64,000 bases of DNA, from positions 19,980,001 through 20,044,000 of the forward strand of contig NC_090295.1 of assembly GCF_037392515.1 (NCBI RefSeq), given 5' to 3'. Every line of letters starts with the position of its first letter. Positions within the stretch are counted from its first letter, which is position 1. Below are positions 54,411 to 64,000 of the stretch, in pieces. The notes below the pieces were generated by a model that was not told the DNA's origin, ran no database searches, and saw only the letters and a program-made list of their open reading frames with translations. The DNA comes from Haliotis asinina. Lineage: Eukaryota > Mollusca > Gastropoda > Lepetellida > Haliotidae. A program made the translations under genes and the position numbers.

Positions 54411-55149
54411 CGGAATATGACATGTCGTTTGTCTCCTTTCAGATATATGCATGTTTTTGGGTTTTTTTCAGATTTCCCCAGTTAAAGTATTTTCACGTTA
54501 TCAACTCCACACTGAACGCATGGTTATAAATTAAAATGTGCTCACTGTGATCTCTAACATTACATTGAAATCGAAAATCTTTCGTCTTTGTACATCTGTC
54601 ATATATGCTTACTTGTAGAGTCTCGTATATGTTCGATATTCTGTATAAACCTGTACCAAGACACATTCATTTGACAAACACAACTTGGTGTTTACAAACA
54701 GAAATTAATCAATATCATTGCTATATTTCTTTCAGTTTGATACAATACACCTGTATGTATGCATGTACATATTTGTCTTCTTGCTTTGTGAAAAAAAACC
54801 CCTGATATTCACAAATTGAAATTTTGCAATGCCAGTGTCATATTTCTTTCAAGTTGATACAGTGTAACTGTGTGTGTCCATGTGCATGTGCGTGCACATT
54901 GGCGTATCTGTCCTGTTGCTGTGTAAATAAACAACAACCTGAACATGTTTCCTAATCTGTTAAAGTGAATATATCGACAAGCAAGGAATAAGCTTCATAT
55001 CTTCATTTTCACCTCAGTGTGTAATTTAGATAAAACATATCACTCGTTTCTATGACAACCACTATCATGAATCTGCAGGTCCACGGACGTCATTAGTTTG
55101 TTTAGAGTATATTATTACTTGACACATAAAAATGTCATGGTTGACCAAA
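54411..55149. other. Spacer between receptor fragment and gene I
   Basis: Collinear with 45891-46484 (shared ACATTACATTGAAATCGAAA, AAATAAACAACAACCTGAAC, GTGAATATATCGACAAG). No gene is seen. Confidence 0.6.
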
Positions 55150-55431
55150 AGTGAAAATGTCTTTCTGTTTGACACGGGGTGTTTACTCGGTCGATCGTTA
55201 GGCTTTTATCGTGGTTATGGATTCTAACATATTGCATTACATAAAGACCATGTAATGTATATAAATAGTATGATCATCAATTCGAGATTGATTAGTCACT
55301 GGTAGTATTGTTTTAAACTATATAAACATCGCCTTTGCAGTATATTCTGTGATTAAAGAGCTGCGATTTCAGTCAGAAGCATTCAGTGAGCATTCTGTAA
55401 GGGATTCTGTGTCATACAGCGTTGTGTCAGA
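55150..55431 (+). promoter_or_regulatory. Putative promoter and 5' UTR of receptor I
   Basis: Shares GGTGTTTACTCGGTCGATCG, GGTTATGGATTCTAACATAT, an ACATAAAGACC in place of TATATAAAGACC, a nearby TATATAAATAG, and GCGTTGTGTCAGA before ATG with genes G and H. Promoter function is inferred. Confidence 0.4.
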
Positions 55432-56640
55432 ATGGAAAGAGAACTGTTCTTTTTAATCATGTGTACTGCAGAAATGTGCAAAGCTACTCTGCTTTCTCCG
55501 AGAGAGTTAGTGTCAGAATATATATCTAACCACGATCCTTTGGATTTGCCAGTGCCTTTTTCCAAGCCCATTCTGGAAGTGTCTATCAACTTTAATCTAC
55601 TCCATATTGAAGATCTGGATGAGTCAAAACAAATGTTGACCACCACTGGATGGTTCTTCTTCAGGTGGACTATCGATGAATTGTCATGGGAGAAAAGTAA
55701 ATTTCAGAATATCTCACAGATTTCTGTCTCACCAAAAGACATATGGTTGCCAGATTTAGTGTTATCAAATGCCAATGGCCGTCTTGAGGGTGAACATCAA
55801 CCATGCACTATTAGTAACAATGGAACTGTGAAGTGGTATGCCATAGATCGCCGTTCAACGTCTTGCACTGTCGATGTCACAGGGTTTCCCTTTGACAAAC
55901 AACGCTGTTTCTTAGAGCTGACACAATGGGTTACACTCACTTCAGAGGTAGACTACGTATTTCAAAATGTACCATTATCCTATACATCACTTAAAGAAAA
56001 TGGAGAGTGGGAGGTTTTGGGTTCGTTTGTGAAAGAATATTACCTGTATGATGGTCTGTATCAGGTACTCCAGTTGGGACTAATTCTTGGTCGACGTCGA
56101 ACATTCTATATACTTACTGCCATTTTGCCTGTTTGCATCCTATCCTGTCTCAATCTAATGGTGTTCCACGTGCCCCCGGAGTCAGGAGAGAAGATGACCC
56201 TATGTGTGTCTGTGTTGTTGGCCTATGCCGTGTGCCTGACATCCATCAACTCTTTCTTACCCTCTGTGTCCGACCACGTGGCTCTTTTCAGCATCTATCT
56301 CCACTACATGTTTGTGCTGAAGGCTCTGACTGTTGTGGCTTCAGTTTTTGTCCTCCATCTTCACTCAGCACAACCCAAGTCGACAGTACGAAAACGGCTA
56401 ACAAAGTTTCTTTCTGCCAATCAACCTGGTGACCTTTCAACTGGTAATCGTGATGGTGTTAATAACTTGAATGATGTATATGCGAAACCTCATGTCGAGA
56501 ATGGTAAACACGCACTGGAACAAGAACAGTGGTTTGAAATTGTCAAAAAGATGGACCTTCTGTTCTTTTGTGTTTTCTTAATGCTGTTCATTGTATCGAC
56601 AGGTGGGTTTTTCTGTGCAATTGCATCAAGACAAGTGTAA
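55432..56640 (+). CDS. Receptor I: nicotinic-like Cys-loop receptor subunit
   Basis: 402 residues. Same plan as H: signal peptide, loop D GWFFFRW, IWLPDLVLSNA with the loop A Tyr replaced by Ser, extra Cys in QPCTISNNGT, Cys-loop CTVDVTGFPFDKQRC, loop B Trp, loop C KEYYLYDGLYQ, no vicinal Cys, RRR, M1, GEKMTLC-M2, M3, M4. Four residues are missing from the M3-M4 loop compared with H. Identity to H is about 74% over the first 68 residues but above 90% afterwards, and M1-M3 is nearly invariant. It probably arose with H from one tandem unit of about 8.7 kb. Predicted cell-surface cation-channel subunit, partner and ligand unknown. Confidence 0.92.
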   Translation: MERELFFLIMCTAEMCKATLLSPRELVSEYISNHDPLDLPVPFSKPILEVSINFNLLHIEDLDESKQMLTTTGWFFFRWTIDELSWEKSKFQNISQISVSPKDIWLPDLVLSNANGRLEGEHQPCTISNNGTVKWYAIDRRSTSCTVDVTGFPFDKQRCFLELTQWVTLTSEVDYVFQNVPLSYTSLKENGEWEVLGSFVKEYYLYDGLYQVLQLGLILGRRRTFYILTAILPVCILSCLNLMVFHVPPESGEKMTLCVSVLLAYAVCLTSINSFLPSVSDHVALFSIYLHYMFVLKALTVVASVFVLHLHSAQPKSTVRKRLTKFLSANQPGDLSTGNRDGVNNLNDVYAKPHVENGKHALEQEQWFEIVKKMDLLFFCVFLMLFIVSTGGFFCAIASRQV

Positions 56641-57146
56641 TTTGGCGGATATGATAACTTCTGCCTTACAATAATATGACATGTTCGTCAAACAGTAGAT
56701 TGTGTGCTCTATTTAGAAATTCCTGGATTCTGACTGATTAATCAGAAGTTGTCAAATCACAATAAATCGACTCTAATTCAAACAGCCAGTTTGACGGCAA
56801 GATTTACGGCGAAGTCTATTTTAACTCTTACTGTCATTGTCATTCTTTTGTGCAATTAGGGGAAAACATTTGTGCATAAAACACGCAAGCAATATATAGT
56901 GCGTTCGTATTTCAGATTATGGTGACAACAGTGATCTTGAAACAGAGATTCCCTGGAAATGTGTACGTGTCTTTTGCCTTGCCCAAAGAGTATTATGTCG
57001 TCATTATGGTTTTCAGCATTGATTAGTATTCTTAGTTGGATGCTTGACCTCATGTTACCACATTTCTGTACTACATGCTACTACATGCCTAAGCTACGTT
57101 TGAGTAACGTTTGAAATTTGTGGAGGGTGATAGATGAAGCATCAAG
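56641..57146. other. 3' flank of receptor I
   Basis: Paralogous to 47945-48443, with a short deletion and insertion differences. No gene is seen. Confidence 0.55.
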
Positions 57147-57300
57147 TATGTGAGTTTGGTTTTATGCTGTCTATAGCAATATTCCGGCAATGTTACGACG
57201 GGGAACACCATAAATGGGCTTCACACATTGTACCCATGTTGGGATTGGAACTGGCGTAACATGTGAATGCTTTAACTACTAGGCTACCCACCGCACAGCT
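57147..57300 (-). repeat. SINE family B copy (paralogue of 48444-48590)
   Basis: ATGTGAGTTTGGTTTTATGC through GGGATTGGAAC to TTTAACTACTAGGCTACCC on the plus strand. Shared between the H and I units at the same relative position. Confidence 0.8.
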
Positions 57301-57478
57301 TGCTGTGGTGGAAGTTATGTACCAGTTGTGGAAAAAGAATAAGTACAGTTCAGAAAGTAGAATGATTAAAAGATTATTTTCCTATATACGCAAGGGAGAA
57401 TTATATTTTTGGAAGCTGTAGTCAAAGCAAGTGGTTATGGCGTTATTGCCCCAAGTATTCAGAAATCTTTTTGGTAAG

Positions 57479-57744
57479 AGTGAGTGAGGTTAGTTTTACG
57501 CCGCACCCAGCAATATTCCAGCTATATGGCGGCGATCTGTAAGTAATCGAGTCTGCACCAGACAATCCAGTGATCAACAGCATTAGCATCGATCTGCGCA
57601 ATTGGGAACCGATGACATGGGTCAACCGAGTCAGCGAGTCTGACCACCCGATACCGTTAGTCGCCTCTTTCGACAAGCATAGTCGCCTTTTATGGCAAGC
57701 ATGGGTTGCTGAAGGCCTATTCTAACCCGGACCTTCACAGGTCA
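57479..57744 (-). repeat. SINE family A copy
   Basis: Full-length type, GAGTGAGTGAGGTTAG to GGACCTTCACAGGTC. TAAGAG flanks both sides, a short possible target duplication. Not present at the corresponding site of the H unit except for the fragment at 48598. Confidence 0.8.
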
Positions 57745-58049
57745 GTTTGCTAAGAGTTTTATGGCGTCATGACAGTAGAGTGCGTCCGTGTGCATTCTCA
57801 GTTTCATTTAGTGATGCCTGTATCCGATGCTATGAGTGCCTGTACTATGTTTGAGTGAGATATGTTAGAGATGTTTCTGTGTTTGAGATGTCAGTGATTC
57901 CATGATCCTTATCAAGCACTAGCTCAGAACATTTGACTAAAACCATGCCGTTTTCGTCAATACATATGCTTGCGCCAGTCTATTTAGGCCTGACGCACTG
58001 GAAATAGGCTACTGTGCTTCCAAATATGTTCCTAGGTTACCATAAATTT

Positions 58050-58320
58050 GAGTGAGTGAGTCTATTTTTACGCAGAACTGAGCAAAATTCCAGCTATATG
58101 GCGGCCGCGGTCTGTAAATAATCGAGTCTGGACCAGACAATCCAGTGATCAACAGCATGAGCATCGATCTGCGCAATTTGGAACTAATGACCCGTGTCAA
58201 CCATGTCAGCGAGCCTGACCACCCGATCCCGTTAGTCGCCTCTCACGACAAGCAGAGTCGCCTTTTATGGCAAGCATGTGTTGCTGAAGACCTATTCAAC
58301 CCCGGGACCTTCACGGGTAT
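58050..58320 (-). repeat. SINE family A copy with target-site duplication
   Basis: Flanked by CATAAATTT at 58041-58049 and 58321-58329. The body is typical of the family. Confidence 0.88.
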
Positions 58321-58504
58321 CATAAATTTCAAAGTTTTCAACTGTGTTAAAGTTTACACCCAAACTGTTCAGTGGGCAGGAAAGTAAATTTGCCCACGTA
58401 TTTACCCGGCCATACGTTCAAATTTCAAAAGCTTTCTTTCTTCACAGTACATCGGTCTGATATGCTAAACATCTAATTGCCGTTAAATAGTTTGTTCAAG
58501 CCGT

Positions 58505-59170
58505 TGATTACTGGGTGGTCTGGTTCAGACAATAACAAACCAACTAATTGTTTAAAACTACGTATTCACTCTGAACCTCCATCTCCTTAGGAACATTTAG
58601 GTAAGAAATGTTCATGTTGCACACATATCAATTTTACACACTTAGGTATTCATTGTTTGTGTGGTGGGTTTCACAAGCATTTCCTTCTTGTGTTTGTGTA
58701 TAAGTGGATGTCGACTCGAAATAAAGCTTTCATTTCATCTATAGGCATTGTGACTTACATTAAATCGAAGAATAAACTTTTAATAAGATGCTTCAGAAAG
58801 CATGTGGTGGTTTAATCGTATGTCGTATGCTAGATAACCATTCAGAGATGGTACGTTTGAGGACCGGAAACGATCCTCATCGAAACATCATCAAAATACA
58901 ATGAAACAAGCAGAACAGCTTCAAAATGAACTGAGATACTATGTTTTTGGAATCTGTCTGTTCACCTTTACAGACAGGGTCAGCGAAACATAATTTAGTG
59001 TCAATCAAGCTGACAGAGAAAAAAAAAACAATGACACTATTTCACTTTGTCTTCCACCAAACAGTGGAAATAGTATCAGCAGTCTTCATCCGTGCGAACA
59101 CATGTCTGAATCCAGTTGCACCTGGATATGATAATGCGAACACGCTTACCATCAAAGCCATATCTAGGAG
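58505..59170 (+). repeat. Duplicated non-coding spacer (I unit), partner 48646-49260
   Basis: Collinear with the H-unit spacer at roughly 85% identity by eye. It carries no recognisable gene. An A-rich run is at about 59022. Confidence 0.7.
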
Positions 59171-59255
59171 TCTATGCTACTCTCTATTCATAGAAGGGCG
59201 GTGGGATAGTCTAGCTTTTAATTTGTTCGCTCGTCATGCCAATGGACTAGGCTTA

Positions 59256-59340
59256 ATTACACGCAAAGGCACAAGGTGTGAGGGTCATTCTTAATTTCCT
59301 CTTCGTGATATTACTGGAATATTTCTGAAAGTGACGTTAA
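59256..59340 (+). repeat. SINE family B fragment, degenerate
   Basis: GTGATATTACTGGAATATTTCTGAAAG.GACGTT resembles the 3' half of family B. Weak. Confidence 0.4.
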
Positions 59341-59402
59341 TTAACTGTTAAGATATACCCTAGGAGAACTTGAACTTTCAATAGAGATCGGAAGTATAAA
59401 CG

Positions 59403-60055
<653 letters not shown>

Positions 60056-60068
60056 ACAGGTTTTATGA

Positions 60069-60315
60069 GTGAGTGAGTGAGTTTAGTTTTACGCCGCACT
60101 CAGCAATATTCCAGCTATATGGCGACGGTCTGTAAATAATCGAGTCTGGACCAGACAATCCAGTGATCAACAACATGAGCATCTATCTGCGCAATTGGGA
60201 ACCGATGACGTGTGTCAGCGAAGTCAGCGAGTCTGACCACCCGATCCCGTTAGTCGCCTCTTATGGCAAGCATGGGTTGCTGAAGGCCTATTCTACCCCG
60301 GCACCTTCACGGACC
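60069..60315 (-). repeat. SINE family A copy with 13-base target-site duplication
   Basis: Perfect ACAGGTTTTATGA at 60056-60068 and 60316-60328. The tail (GTGAGTGAGTGAG) is at the low coordinate. Confidence 0.92.
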
Positions 60316-60394
60316 ACAGGTTTTATGAAGCCATCTGGGCATTGCATGGGATAAACACCCTGATATAATGTTGTGTTTTCTCTGTATTGGTCTG

Positions 60395-60660
60395 CTCTGT
60401 AGTTTAACATCAACAAACTGATAATAACTGAAATCACCGGCAACTCACCAAGGGTTTAATACTTTCTCAGTTCCTAAAATGTTGACTAAAATAGAGATGG
60501 GCTCGCATGCGCCCTTTTGTTTAGTGCAGTAATTTACCAAAGGATTTTATGAGGATTATATATTTTGGAGAGCATTATTGTATGAACAATGGTATTTTAA
60601 GAAATGTTTGTACATACCTTTAAAAGTATTTCCTTGATACCGATTGTTGTTTGCCAGTGG
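60395..60660 (+). repeat. Distal end of the I unit, partner of 51171-51990
   Basis: Shares GTTTAACATCAACAAAC, GGGTTTAATACTTTCTCAG and TTTTAAGAAATGTTTGT with the H unit, without the 570-base insertion present there. Confidence 0.75.
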
Positions 60661-61291
60661 GAAATAGTCTTTTTTTAATACCCCTGGGTAACTGCATACT
60701 ATGTACATCTCTGCTGATGATCGTTGAGATACTGGTTACATTTCCCTGTAACATACCAGCTTGCAAAATGAGATATAGATTTGAGTCACTGAAGTCCACA
60801 CAACAAATGAAAACAAGATAATAACACTCACACTCACAACATTGATCTCCATCCAGCTTACGGTGACATTTAGTGTACTGCTACTTTCGAATTCTCTTTG
60901 CAGGAAAACTGATTAATAAAATAAAATGCTATAAAAGTGAACTTTCTCATTCATGTTGGTTGTGAATGTGAATTCTCAAGTTCAAAAAAGGAAGTTGGAG
61001 AGAAAGAAACTTTGAGAGAAAACGTTACTTCCATATTCAAAACAAATAGGAGGCTAAGGCTTTCCAGACGTTTGCATATCGGCCTCTCTTCGACATGTTA
61101 TCTCAAATTAAATACATGATAATTCATCTTTTGAAATAACATAATCAGGTTTGAGGAGGTTGTGTCCTTCTTGAAATGCTTTTGGCATACGTTTAGTACA
61201 CAAAGGTTGAAGAAAACCCAAATCAGTCCCAGGGATGGAAGAAGATAAAATTAATTCAAATCAGAATTCTGTCACACTGATTCTGAACAGA
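60661..61291. other. Intergenic, nothing recognised
   Basis: A 60-codon open frame at 60937 has no domain. No repeat was identified. Confidence 0.4.
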
Positions 61292-61392
61292 GAGTGAGTG
61301 TGTGAGTGAGTGAGTTGTACCCATGTGGGGAATCGAACCTGGGTATTTCGCGTGTCGAGCAAATGCTTTTACTACTAGGCTACCCCACAGCT
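61292..61392 (-). repeat. SINE family B copy, internally shortened
   Basis: GAGTGAGTGAGTTGTACCCA, then GGGGAATCGAACC (complement of a perfect B box GGTTCGATTCC) and ACTACTAGGCTACCCCAC (A box). The 3' body between tail and B box is missing. Confidence 0.8.
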
Positions 61393-61781
61393 TCCAAGTC
61401 TTTAAGGGACTAAAGTACACAAGCGTAGGTCATGAACTTGAGATAAAACACACTATCAATTTCAGTGTTTCTTACTATCAACGACACATTTTGATATAAT
61501 TCTTCTGATTTGTGCATGACCATTAAAACATTGTATGTCACAGTTGGGAAAATTAACGCAAAATCAGCTAAAGTCTCTAAGTACATATGAATTCAGTGGT
61601 TTCGGGGTTTCAGGAGTTAGGTATTCAGTGGATTTGTAAGACCAGGACTTTGATCTGTACAGAAATATATAGTCAAAAAAAGGCGACAAACACCCTTGTC
61701 CATGTCCATGAGACATAGCTGTTAATAGCAGAATTGTGCAGTTGCAACTATACTGTAAGCGCTTGATTGTTTCTTTGATTG

Positions 61782-61842
61782 TTTAGCGCCACAGTCGGCA
61801 GTATTATAGCTGGATGATGGTGGTTCGTAAATAAATTAAGTA
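61782..61842 (-). repeat. SINE family A fragment
   Basis: GTTTAGCGCCACAGTCGGCA, TATTATAGCTGG, GGTTCGTAAATAA. A diverged tail-proximal part. Confidence 0.5.
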
Positions 61843-61888
61843 GTATATACAATGGGGGTTTTAAAACACTTTCAAGAAAAGTCTCTAC

Positions 61889-61915
61889 AAAGCCTTATTT
61901 ACTAAATAAGGCTTT
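61889..61915. terminator. Perfect 13-base-stem hairpin just past the virus-like gene cluster
   Basis: AAAGCCTTATTTA, one base, then its exact complement. It lies about 97 bases beyond the stop of the last minus-strand gene, so it may end or process transcripts of the element, or mark its edge. Function inferred from position only. Confidence 0.4.
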
Positions 61916-62011
61916 GGTTGGGTCCTTAGCACTTGCTACTATTACCCCTACTACTTAACGTGTGTTGGAGGTAACACTGTGCCTATGTCACGTTTATATC
62001 GATGAAACAGT

Positions 62012-62629
62012 TTAACGTGAACCGCCTACGATCTCTTTGGTGTTCATAATAAAGGCTTGTTGGGCTTTTTGTATCCCCTGTTCTATGTACTTTTTTTTCT
62101 CGTCCTCGCTGATAGCAGACTTACGAGATTTAGACCGAATATCTTGTTTCATTCCGTTATATTTTGTGAGTTCAGAGAGGATTGAACGAAACTCCTCTTC
62201 CGAAATCTTACTATCAGAGAGTGCCGTGGAAATACGCTCACTCACTGTGTTGAGCTTTGCTTCAGCCAGAACCCTGATCTCGTCGTGTTTCAATGCCTTA
62301 CGATGCAGTCGGCGTGATATCAACTTAAGTGCCAACCCTAACACCCCTGCCACCCCAGCTGTTATTTCAATACCTAGCACTATAGGTGTAGCCACGATGG
62401 TAGCCAACAATCCAACACCTGCCGCCCCTAGTCCCATGCTGGGTGTCATAAGGGCAGTGTCAGCCCCGTCCAAGATATTGAAAGCTCTATGGTACTTTTT
62501 ACATAGTGCTTTCCGCGTGTCACGGTCTTGTTCTAGTTGGCGTTTCACATCACATAACTGCCTCAAGCGGAACCCATCTACGGTTTCCAGCGTCTTCGCT
62601 ACTTCCTCTACGACTGGGTACAGACCCAT
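62012..62629 (-). CDS. Virus-like element gene: 205-residue membrane protein of unknown function
   Basis: An N-terminal charged helical part (1-55, rich in Arg/Lys/Glu) is followed by NILDGADTAL and a Gly/Ala-rich hydrophobic stretch with two possible membrane segments (about 62-84 and 86-104). A basic RRLHRKALKHDE turn and a long helical C-terminal part with EEEFRSILSELTKYNGMK follow. I recognise the pattern from virus-like elements of marine invertebrates but know of no assigned role. It could be a virion membrane or membrane-remodelling protein; that is a guess. It begins one base after the stop of the neighbouring gene. Confidence 0.55.
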   Translation of the reverse strand: MGLYPVVEEVAKTLETVDGFRLRQLCDVKRQLEQDRDTRKALCKKYHRAFNILDGADTALMTPSMGLGAAGVGLLATIVATPIVLGIEITAGVAGVLGLALKLISRRLHRKALKHDEIRVLAEAKLNTVSERISTALSDSKISEEEFRSILSELTKYNGMKQDIRSKSRKSAISEDEKKKYIEQGIQKAQQAFIMNTKEIVGGSR

Positions 62630-62630
62630 C

Positions 62631-63341
62631 CTATAATATATATTTTGAAAGATATTTTAATTGGGTTTCAGTTAATATTTTTTCAATGTATTTGAAGCCT
62701 ATAAGGTCTATACCCCTAGATATGGTAATAGGTGAGAGGCTAATAGACTTTTCTGTTGTAATAAAACCCCCACGGAGGCTTATTAAACGGTTTATAGGAC
62801 TCGTGAGGTTATCCCGTTGTATAACAATACGGCAATATTTTTTTAGGTGTTCTTCACCCCAGTGTATTACCACCCAGGGTAAAATTGGGATTGCTCTCGT
62901 GGTATTTCCCGCGTTTTCATCCCTCTGAAAGAGGACTTCTATGATGATTGTGGAAGGGGTGGCTAATAACTGAATATGCCTCGGGGAAAGCATATTATTA
63001 CCAAATGTTAATTTATTGCTTGGTTCAAAAGACCTTAACCCAATTTTTTCTTCACCAAAATTTATCGTGGCTGCTACGATACTATCCGGAATGAAATCCC
63101 CGAACCAGATACCGTTGTTCCTAATCTTAGAGATCCACCCATTTTCGTCCATTGTGATATAAGGTGAGGCGATTGTTAAGTTGATCAGCCATTTGGGCTC
63201 TTTAAAATCTGATAACGACACCCGTCTGTACACGTTGTCTTTCAAATGCAGGATATATAAATCATCTTCCTCACCAGGCTGATCGAATCCCTCCGTATCT
63301 CCTAGGTCGTTAAGCGTAGTGTTGGGACGATGACTGGTCAT
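62631..63341 (-). CDS. Virus-like element gene: 236-residue unknown protein, paralogue of its neighbour
   Basis: Not recognised. The sequence is rich in beta-forming residues, without signal peptide or membrane segment. It aligns along most of its length with the protein of the next gene (63352 onward): WLINLTIASPYITMDENG with WFLNIRLGSPYVFTDN, RNNGIWFGDFIP with VNNGTLLVAYVP, STIIIEVLF with STLIIKVYL, and KSISLSPITISRGIDLIGFK with KISLTKIFLPDNIHFMGMK. Together they form a tandem duplicated pair. A structural role (coat or fibre) is plausible from the context but unproven. Confidence 0.5.
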   Translation of the reverse strand: MTSHRPNTTLNDLGDTEGFDQPGEEDDLYILHLKDNVYRRVSLSDFKEPKWLINLTIASPYITMDENGWISKIRNNGIWFGDFIPDSIVAATINFGEEKIGLRSFEPSNKLTFGNNMLSPRHIQLLATPSTIIIEVLFQRDENAGNTTRAIPILPWVVIHWGEEHLKKYCRIVIQRDNLTSPINRLISLRGGFITTEKSISLSPITISRGIDLIGFKYIEKILTETQLKYLSKYIL

Positions 63342-63351
63342 TATTATACTA

Positions 63352-63999
63352 TTACGATATAATTTCCAACTGGTTTTCTGATAATAATTCAGGGGTGAAC
63401 TTCATACCCATGAAGTGTATGTTGTCAGGCAGGAAGATCTTGGTTAGTGATATCTTGTTTTCCACGATCACGTTGACCCCCTGCAGACTGGTGTTGGAGC
63501 CGACACTCACCCGCACGTAAACGTTGCAAACTTGATACTGGTGTCGTTTCACCCACCCGAGTTTGATTCCCTTCACGATCTCAACATCATTCCCCGATGG
63601 TTCCCCTAGGTAGACTTTGATGATCAGTGTTGAGTTTGCCGGTAGACTCTCTAGTATACTGACCACGCCTTCGAATTCAGACACCAACTGCAATGTCACG
63701 TTTTGTATGGCCGGTTTACTCGATAGCATGTGGGCTGCCATAGTGTTGAGTGGGCTGACGACTACGCTACGTCTCTGAGTTGGGACGTAAGCCACGAGCA
63801 GGGTTCCATTGTTCACGACTTTGTTTAGGTGGTTGTCTTTGTTATCAGTGAACACGTAAGGGGAGCCGAGCCTAATATTGAGAAACCAGTCGTTATCGGG
63901 TAACAACACCCACTTATCATCTTCGGTGAAGACGAGCATATATGGCTTGTTTCGGGCGACGGTAGTGATCTCAACATCGTCTAAGTCGAACAGTTTACC
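63352..63999 (-). CDS. Virus-like element gene: unknown protein, partial at window end
   Basis: The frame is open through the last base of the window. An internal Met at 63939 would give 195 residues, but alignment with the neighbouring paralogue suggests that the protein begins further upstream, outside. No known domain. It shares a repeated beta-rich plan with the gene at 62631-63341 and ends SENQLEIIS against TETQLKYLS there. Part of the compact minus-strand cluster. Confidence 0.5.
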   Translation of the reverse strand, partial: GKLFDLDDVEITTVARNKPYMLVFTEDDKWVLLPDNDWFLNIRLGSPYVFTDNKDNHLNKVVNNGTLLVAYVPTQRRSVVVSPLNTMAAHMLSSKPAIQNVTLQLVSEFEGVVSILESLPANSTLIIKVYLGEPSGNDVEIVKGIKLGWVKRHQYQVCNVYVRVSVGSNTSLQGVNVIVENKISLTKIFLPDNIHFMGMKFTPELLSENQLEIIS

Positions 64000-64000
64000 C

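Larger units (their letters stand above)
62012..63999 (-). mobile_element. Virus-like element fossil (Polinton/adintovirus-like?), partial, runs off window
   Basis: Three compactly packed minus-strand genes separated by 1 and 10 bases, an organisation typical of virus-like elements and unlike the host genes here. I recall proteins like the 205-residue one from elements in cnidarian and other invertebrate genomes, but I cannot name the family firmly. No capsid, polymerase or integrase is inside the window. The visible part looks whole, with no obvious break, so it is probably young; its other end lies outside. Family assignment is tentative. Confidence 0.45.

Overview
The window looks like nuclear DNA of a marine gastropod, most likely an abalone-like vetigastropod. 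I infer this from a short interspersed repeat ending in ACTCACTCACTCA that I associate with abalone sequences, from mollusc-type nicotinic-receptor-like genes, and from a dense mix of LINEs, SINEs, Tc1-like and Crypton-like elements. The species assignment is an inference. The main content is an array of single-exon Cys-loop (nicotinic acetylcholine receptor-like) genes. Seven are intact and uninterrupted (401-413 residues): A 6932-8137(-), B 11076-12281(-), C 14969-16195(+), E 23632-24858(-), G 33321-34562(+), H 46724-47944(+) and I 55432-56640(+). Five are broken relatives: D 18326-18867, F 30505-31125, and three short extracellular-domain fragments at about 31785, 45541 and 54086.

Layout. 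1-5731: two related LINEs head to head, the first cut by the window edge. 6165-14640: a direct tandem duplication of about 4.1-4.4 kb carrying genes A and B. 14683-25156: a large inverted duplication with arms of about 3 kb, carrying C and E (4 residues different out of 408), and a 4.3-kb spacer holding pseudogene D, a 5'-truncated LINE and SINEs. A Tc1-like element with an intact transposase lies at its outer edge (25169-26465). 29.7-35 kb: pseudogene F, fragment and gene G. 35.8-42.8 kb: a Crypton/DUF3504 remnant, then a 4.65-kb LINE inserted into a SINE. 45.5-60.7 kb: two tandem units (fragment, spacer, gene) carrying H and I, with a decayed Tc1-like copy between them. 61.9-64 kb: a compact minus-strand gene cluster of a virus-like element fossil that runs off the window.

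How the parts relate. All intact receptors have a signal peptide, a 13-residue Cys-loop, four membrane segments, a GEK filter motif and a short M3-M4 loop, and none has the vicinal cysteine pair of nicotinic alpha subunits. They are plausible cation-channel subunits with an altered ligand site. Between tandem copies the pore is almost invariant, while the first ~60 residues and the loop C region differ strongly. The window therefore looks like a family growing by tandem and inverted duplication and diversifying at its extracellular face. The LINE family and both SINE families share a similar 3' tail, which suggests that this LINE mobilised the SINEs. No rRNA, tRNA or CRISPR locus was seen.
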